From Pseudo-nitzschia pungens (lineage: Eukaryota; Bacillariophyta; Bacillariophyceae; Bacillariales; Bacillariaceae): a DNA stretch of 64,000 nucleotides. Positions 61,102 to 64,000 of this stretch are shown one piece after another. The DNA lies in contig CM074759.1 of the NCBI GenBank assembly GCA_037355855.1, positions 5,146,001 through 5,210,000 on the forward strand, read 5' to 3'. Positions within the stretch are counted from its first letter, which is position 1. Each line of letters opens with the position of its first letter. The translations under genes were made by a program, and so were the position numbers. The notes under the pieces were generated by a model. The model was not told the origin of the DNA and did not search any database. It saw only the letters and a list, made by a program, of their open reading frames with translations.

Positions 61102-64000
61102 ATGCAAAACCATTCAAACCAAAAGAGATCTAAAAATCCACCAAAAACAGCAATCACCTTGCCTCCGGCGCCACAGGCCCTGGATGCCAGTACAGCACAG
61201 CTGTCTGGGACAACGCATGGAGGAGACCTCCCGGAGAAAGAGGGGAAGGAACCTACAGGATGGAGTATTCCTGTTGAGCGCTCAGCAAAGCCTGCAACCG
61301 CAGCAACCATAAAAACAGTTCGATTCTCCGAAAAGAGCAATCCGAACATGGATCAGAATCGAACACCGAATCGATCCAAGGGTACAGAAGCAATCGAATC
61401 GAGAATGGTTCGAAATAAAACAGCAGCAACAAATAGACCACTTATGTCCCTGACAAAAAACTGGTCTACAGGTACAGCAAAAAATCTCTATTGCAACACC
61501 TTAAACTCCAAAGACTACACCAAAGGAGGTGCGCTGGAGCAAAATTATTTAAGGCTGCTGTCGGCTGCTGGAAATACTTCAAAAAACACTTTGAAATATC
61601 CAGCAGAACAGGCATCGAACACGAATAAGAGCAACGTGGCTCCTATTCTACTAACCAACGTACAGTACATACAAGGCATACCTCTCAAAGCAAGACCACT
61701 ACTCGCACTACTCGATAGTGGATCTTCCGGAACCCTAATAAATAAAAGAGCACTACCATTTGGCACACTACCAATAAGAAGCAAGCATCAAGTTCTAACG
61801 ACGACAGCAAATGGAACCTTTGATACTACAGAATACATCATCATGAAGAACATCAAGCTACAAGAGTTTGGCAACTATACTATAGACCCACAACAGGCAA
61901 GGCTCTTCCACTCCCCGAACTGCAGATATGATCTAATACTAGGCAGAGACTTACTCCATCTAGCAAACATCAATATCCTATTCAACACCGGGGCAGTTCA
62001 ATGGATGGAAAGAACCATTCCCATGAAGGACACCTCTCTATACCATGAATCTAACTACACCATGCTCATGGAAGAACTCGAAGACGCTGAACTCTTTGCT
62101 GATGATCTAACCTTCACCAATCCATACAAGTCCAAAGTCATCTTAGACAGAGCCTACCAAGAAACAGATCCATCCACAGTCGCACAACAACAGTCCCACA
62201 TGTCCGAAACAGAGCAGCAGCAGTTCCAAGCAATACTAAACAAGTACCCCAATGTATTCAATGGAGAACTTGGAAAATATCCACACAAGAAGATCTCTCT
62301 AAGACTGAAGCCTGGATCCAAGCCCATACACAAGAAGCCTTACCCAGTTGCATACAAACGAGAAGACCTATTCAAAAGGGAGCTCCAAAATCTTTGTAAT
62401 GATGGAGTCCTCAAGCGTTGCACTGGACCGGCTGAATGGGCCTTCCCAACCTTCATAGTACCAAAGAAAGACAACCGAGTTAGATGGGTATCAGACTTCA
62501 GAGAACTCAATGAACTCCTTGAACGCAGACCATATCCTATACCAAGAATACAAGATATCATGAACAAGAGGGGCAAATATACCCACTTCACCAAAATTGA
62601 CTTGTCCATGCAATACTACTGCTTTGAACTCGATGACGCAAGCAAGAAACTTTGCACCATAGTAACTCCATATGGATGCTATGAATATCAAAGACTACCA
62701 ATGGGAGTTAAAGTCTCCCCGGACGTTGCTCAACAGCTTATGGAAGACATCTTACAAGATACAGACTGCACTGTGTACATAGATGATATTGGCATCTGGA
62801 CCAATGGATCCTTTGACCTACACATGAAAACCATCGACAAGATCCTAAACCGGCTCAACCAGAATGGACTTAAATGCAACCCACTCAAGTGTGACTGGGC
62901 TGTACAAGAAACCGACTTCCTCGGTTACTGGATGACACCTACAGCAGTCAAGCCTTGGCGCAAAAAGATTGAAGCCATCCTACATATGGACCGGCCCAGA
63001 ACTGTGACCCAAGTCAAATCCTTCCTAGGAGCAGTAGGATACTACAGGGACATGTGGCCTCGCAGGTCCCATGTCCTAGCTCCTCTCTTTGATCTTACTG
63101 GTGGCCCCAAGAAAACTCCTCAAACTGCGGCCATCAAAGGCAACCAACGCAAAGCCCCTTCAGCTTTCACTTGGGGACCAGCTCAAGATAAAGCCTTTCA
63201 AGAAATGAAAGCAATGGTAGCAGCGGATGCGTTGAACACCTATCCAGACCTTAAAAAGCCCTTTGAACTGTACACTGATGCCTCAGACCTACAGCTTGGC
63301 GCTGCTATTCTACAAGATGGTAAGCCTATAGCCTATTGGTCCAAGAAACTATCTGATGCCCAAAAGAACTACACTACTATGGAGAAAGAACTCCTCGCAA
63401 TAGTCCTGTGCTGCAAAGAATACAGGAAAATGCTACTTGGTGGTGTTATCAATGTATACACTGACCATAAGAACCTTACATTCAAAACACTCTCAGTCCA
63501 ACGAGTCCTCCGGTGGAGACTATTCCTTGAAGAATTTGGCGTCAACCTCACTTATGTAGAAGGCAAGAAAAATGTTCTTGCTGATGCCTTCTCCAGACTA
63601 CCCCGGATGGATCCACCTACTGAGGGGAAGAAAGCCCTTACAAAGGGCACTCTCGTGAATTTTTTGAAACTTGAAGTCCCTAAACAAGATCAAGAACTGT
63701 TTTTAGCAGAGTTCCCCAATCTATTCCAGCACTTATGCAATGACGCAGACCAGGAACTACAAGCCTGCCTGCTGAACAATGAGTGCCTTGTCAACCTACC
63801 AAACAACCAGGATCTGGAATGCCCGGTTAACTACTCCAATATTTATCTCCATCAGCAAAAGGACCCCACTGTCAAGTTCAAGATTCAATCCAAAGCCTTC
63901 TTCTACCAAGAATTAGAAGGCAACAACATCCTATGCTATGCCAACCACTCCAATCCAGATAACTGGAGAATCTACATACCAAGCTCTCTCACGAATGATA
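61102..64000 (+). CDS. Gypsy Pol: protease, RT, RNase H (3' end outside)
   Basis: Open in the gag frame from the codon after the gag UGA to the window end (966 codons). The first ~175 residues are low-complexity. The protease has LLDSGSSGTLINK (~61718) and DLILGRDLL. RT has VRWVSDFRELN, TKIDLSMQYY, LPMGVKVSP and the catalytic YIDDIG (62779), followed by NPLKCDWAVQETDFLGYWM. RNase H has YTDASDLQLGAA (63269), MEKELLAIV and YTDHKNL. Then comes the linker toward integrase. All motifs are intact; PR-RT-RH order is that of Ty3/gypsy. Confidence 0.93.
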   Translation, partial: MQNHSNQKRSKNPPKTAITLPPAPQALDASTAQLSGTTHGGDLPEKEGKEPTGWSIPVERSAKPATAATIKTVRFSEKSNPNMDQNRTPNRSKGTEAIESRMVRNKTAATNRPLMSLTKNWSTGTAKNLYCNTLNSKDYTKGGALEQNYLRLLSAAGNTSKNTLKYPAEQASNTNKSNVAPILLTNVQYIQGIPLKARPLLALLDSGSSGTLINKRALPFGTLPIRSKHQVLTTTANGTFDTTEYIIMKNIKLQEFGNYTIDPQQARLFHSPNCRYDLILGRDLLHLANINILFNTGAVQWMERTIPMKDTSLYHESNYTMLMEELEDAELFADDLTFTNPYKSKVILDRAYQETDPSTVAQQQSHMSETEQQQFQAILNKYPNVFNGELGKYPHKKISLRLKPGSKPIHKKPYPVAYKREDLFKRELQNLCNDGVLKRCTGPAEWAFPTFIVPKKDNRVRWVSDFRELNELLERRPYPIPRIQDIMNKRGKYTHFTKIDLSMQYYCFELDDASKKLCTIVTPYGCYEYQRLPMGVKVSPDVAQQLMEDILQDTDCTVYIDDIGIWTNGSFDLHMKTIDKILNRLNQNGLKCNPLKCDWAVQETDFLGYWMTPTAVKPWRKKIEAILHMDRPRTVTQVKSFLGAVGYYRDMWPRRSHVLAPLFDLTGGPKKTPQTAAIKGNQRKAPSAFTWGPAQDKAFQEMKAMVAADALNTYPDLKKPFELYTDASDLQLGAAILQDGKPIAYWSKKLSDAQKNYTTMEKELLAIVLCCKEYRKMLLGGVINVYTDHKNLTFKTLSVQRVLRWRLFLEEFGVNLTYVEGKKNVLADAFSRLPRMDPPTEGKKALTKGTLVNFLKLEVPKQDQELFLAEFPNLFQHLCNDADQELQACLLNNECLVNLPNNQDLECPVNYSNIYLHQQKDPTVKFKIQSKAFFYQELEGNNILCYANHSNPDNWRIYIPSSLTND

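Larger units (their letters stand above)
59636..64000 (+). mobile_element. Ty3/gypsy LTR retrotransposon, 5' LTR to RNase H, runs off the right edge
   Basis: LTR 59636-59943, leader, gag 60073-61101, pol open from 61102 to the window end. All reading frames seen are intact, so the copy looks young. Integrase and the 3' LTR lie beyond 64000. Confidence 0.93.

Noticed and set aside
1..64000. CRISPR arrays, bacterial operons, tRNA or rRNA genes
   Set aside because: Repeats here are contiguous satellites without spacers; splicing and retroelements show a nuclear eukaryotic genome; no cloverleaf or rRNA block was recognised by eye.

Overview
This is eukaryotic nuclear DNA, most likely from a diatom. 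The evidence is a CoDi-like form of Ty1/copia element (protease motif LDSHADT, IN-RT-RNase H order) in several nested copies, short GT-AG introns of about 50-65 bp, a tandem-PAS gene of the kind common in pennate diatoms, and TTAGGG-type telomere-like repeats. The genus cannot be fixed from the sequence. No rRNA, tRNA or CRISPR feature was recognised.

Layout. 1-1101: minus-strand Ty3/gypsy 5' end (gag, LTR). 1102-11070: 5' LTR and gag of copia-1, interrupted by copia-B (4024-10641). 11206-12317: a three-exon host gene for a C2-domain membrane protein. 12876-49361: one very large Mutator-like (MULE-type) DNA transposon, with 52-bp terminal inverted repeats and an 11-bp target-site duplication. 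Inside it lie an 11.6-kb LINE (23556-35176, 15-bp TSD) and a 9.8-kb copia-A (39308-49109). Without these two insertions the MULE is about 15 kb. 49607-52102: host genes for a membrane-anchored TPR protein and a CNOT10-like CCR4-NOT subunit, both on the minus strand. 52191-54093: a broken array of four PAS modules. 54375-54990: small repeats including interstitial telomere-like DNA. 55117-56478: an actin-fragmin-kinase-like gene. 56539-57043: a TA-flanked MITE. 57262-58737: the rest of copia-1, cut by a minus-strand gypsy remnant (58738-59635), which is itself cut by a plus-strand gypsy element (59636 to the window end).

The most notable system is the 12.9-49.4 kb MULE. Its own genes are a transposase with a C-terminal Ulp1/C48-like domain whose nucleophile position reads Ser instead of Cys; a second protein with an apparently intact Ulp1/C48 Cys protease domain, in the -1 frame and overlapping the transposase by about 180 nt at A-rich slippery heptamers; a SWIM plus RING-like zinc-finger protein; a protein with two Cys clusters; and three unrecognised basic or charged proteins. 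Removing the LINE and one TSD copy restores the transposase reading frame exactly (1412 codons including the stop), which supports the reconstruction. SUMO/ubiquitin-type domains on the same element suggest it may act on host protein modification; this is inference.

A second theme is recoding. In three copia copies and in the plus-strand gypsy, gag and pol lie in the same frame, separated only by a UGA codon.
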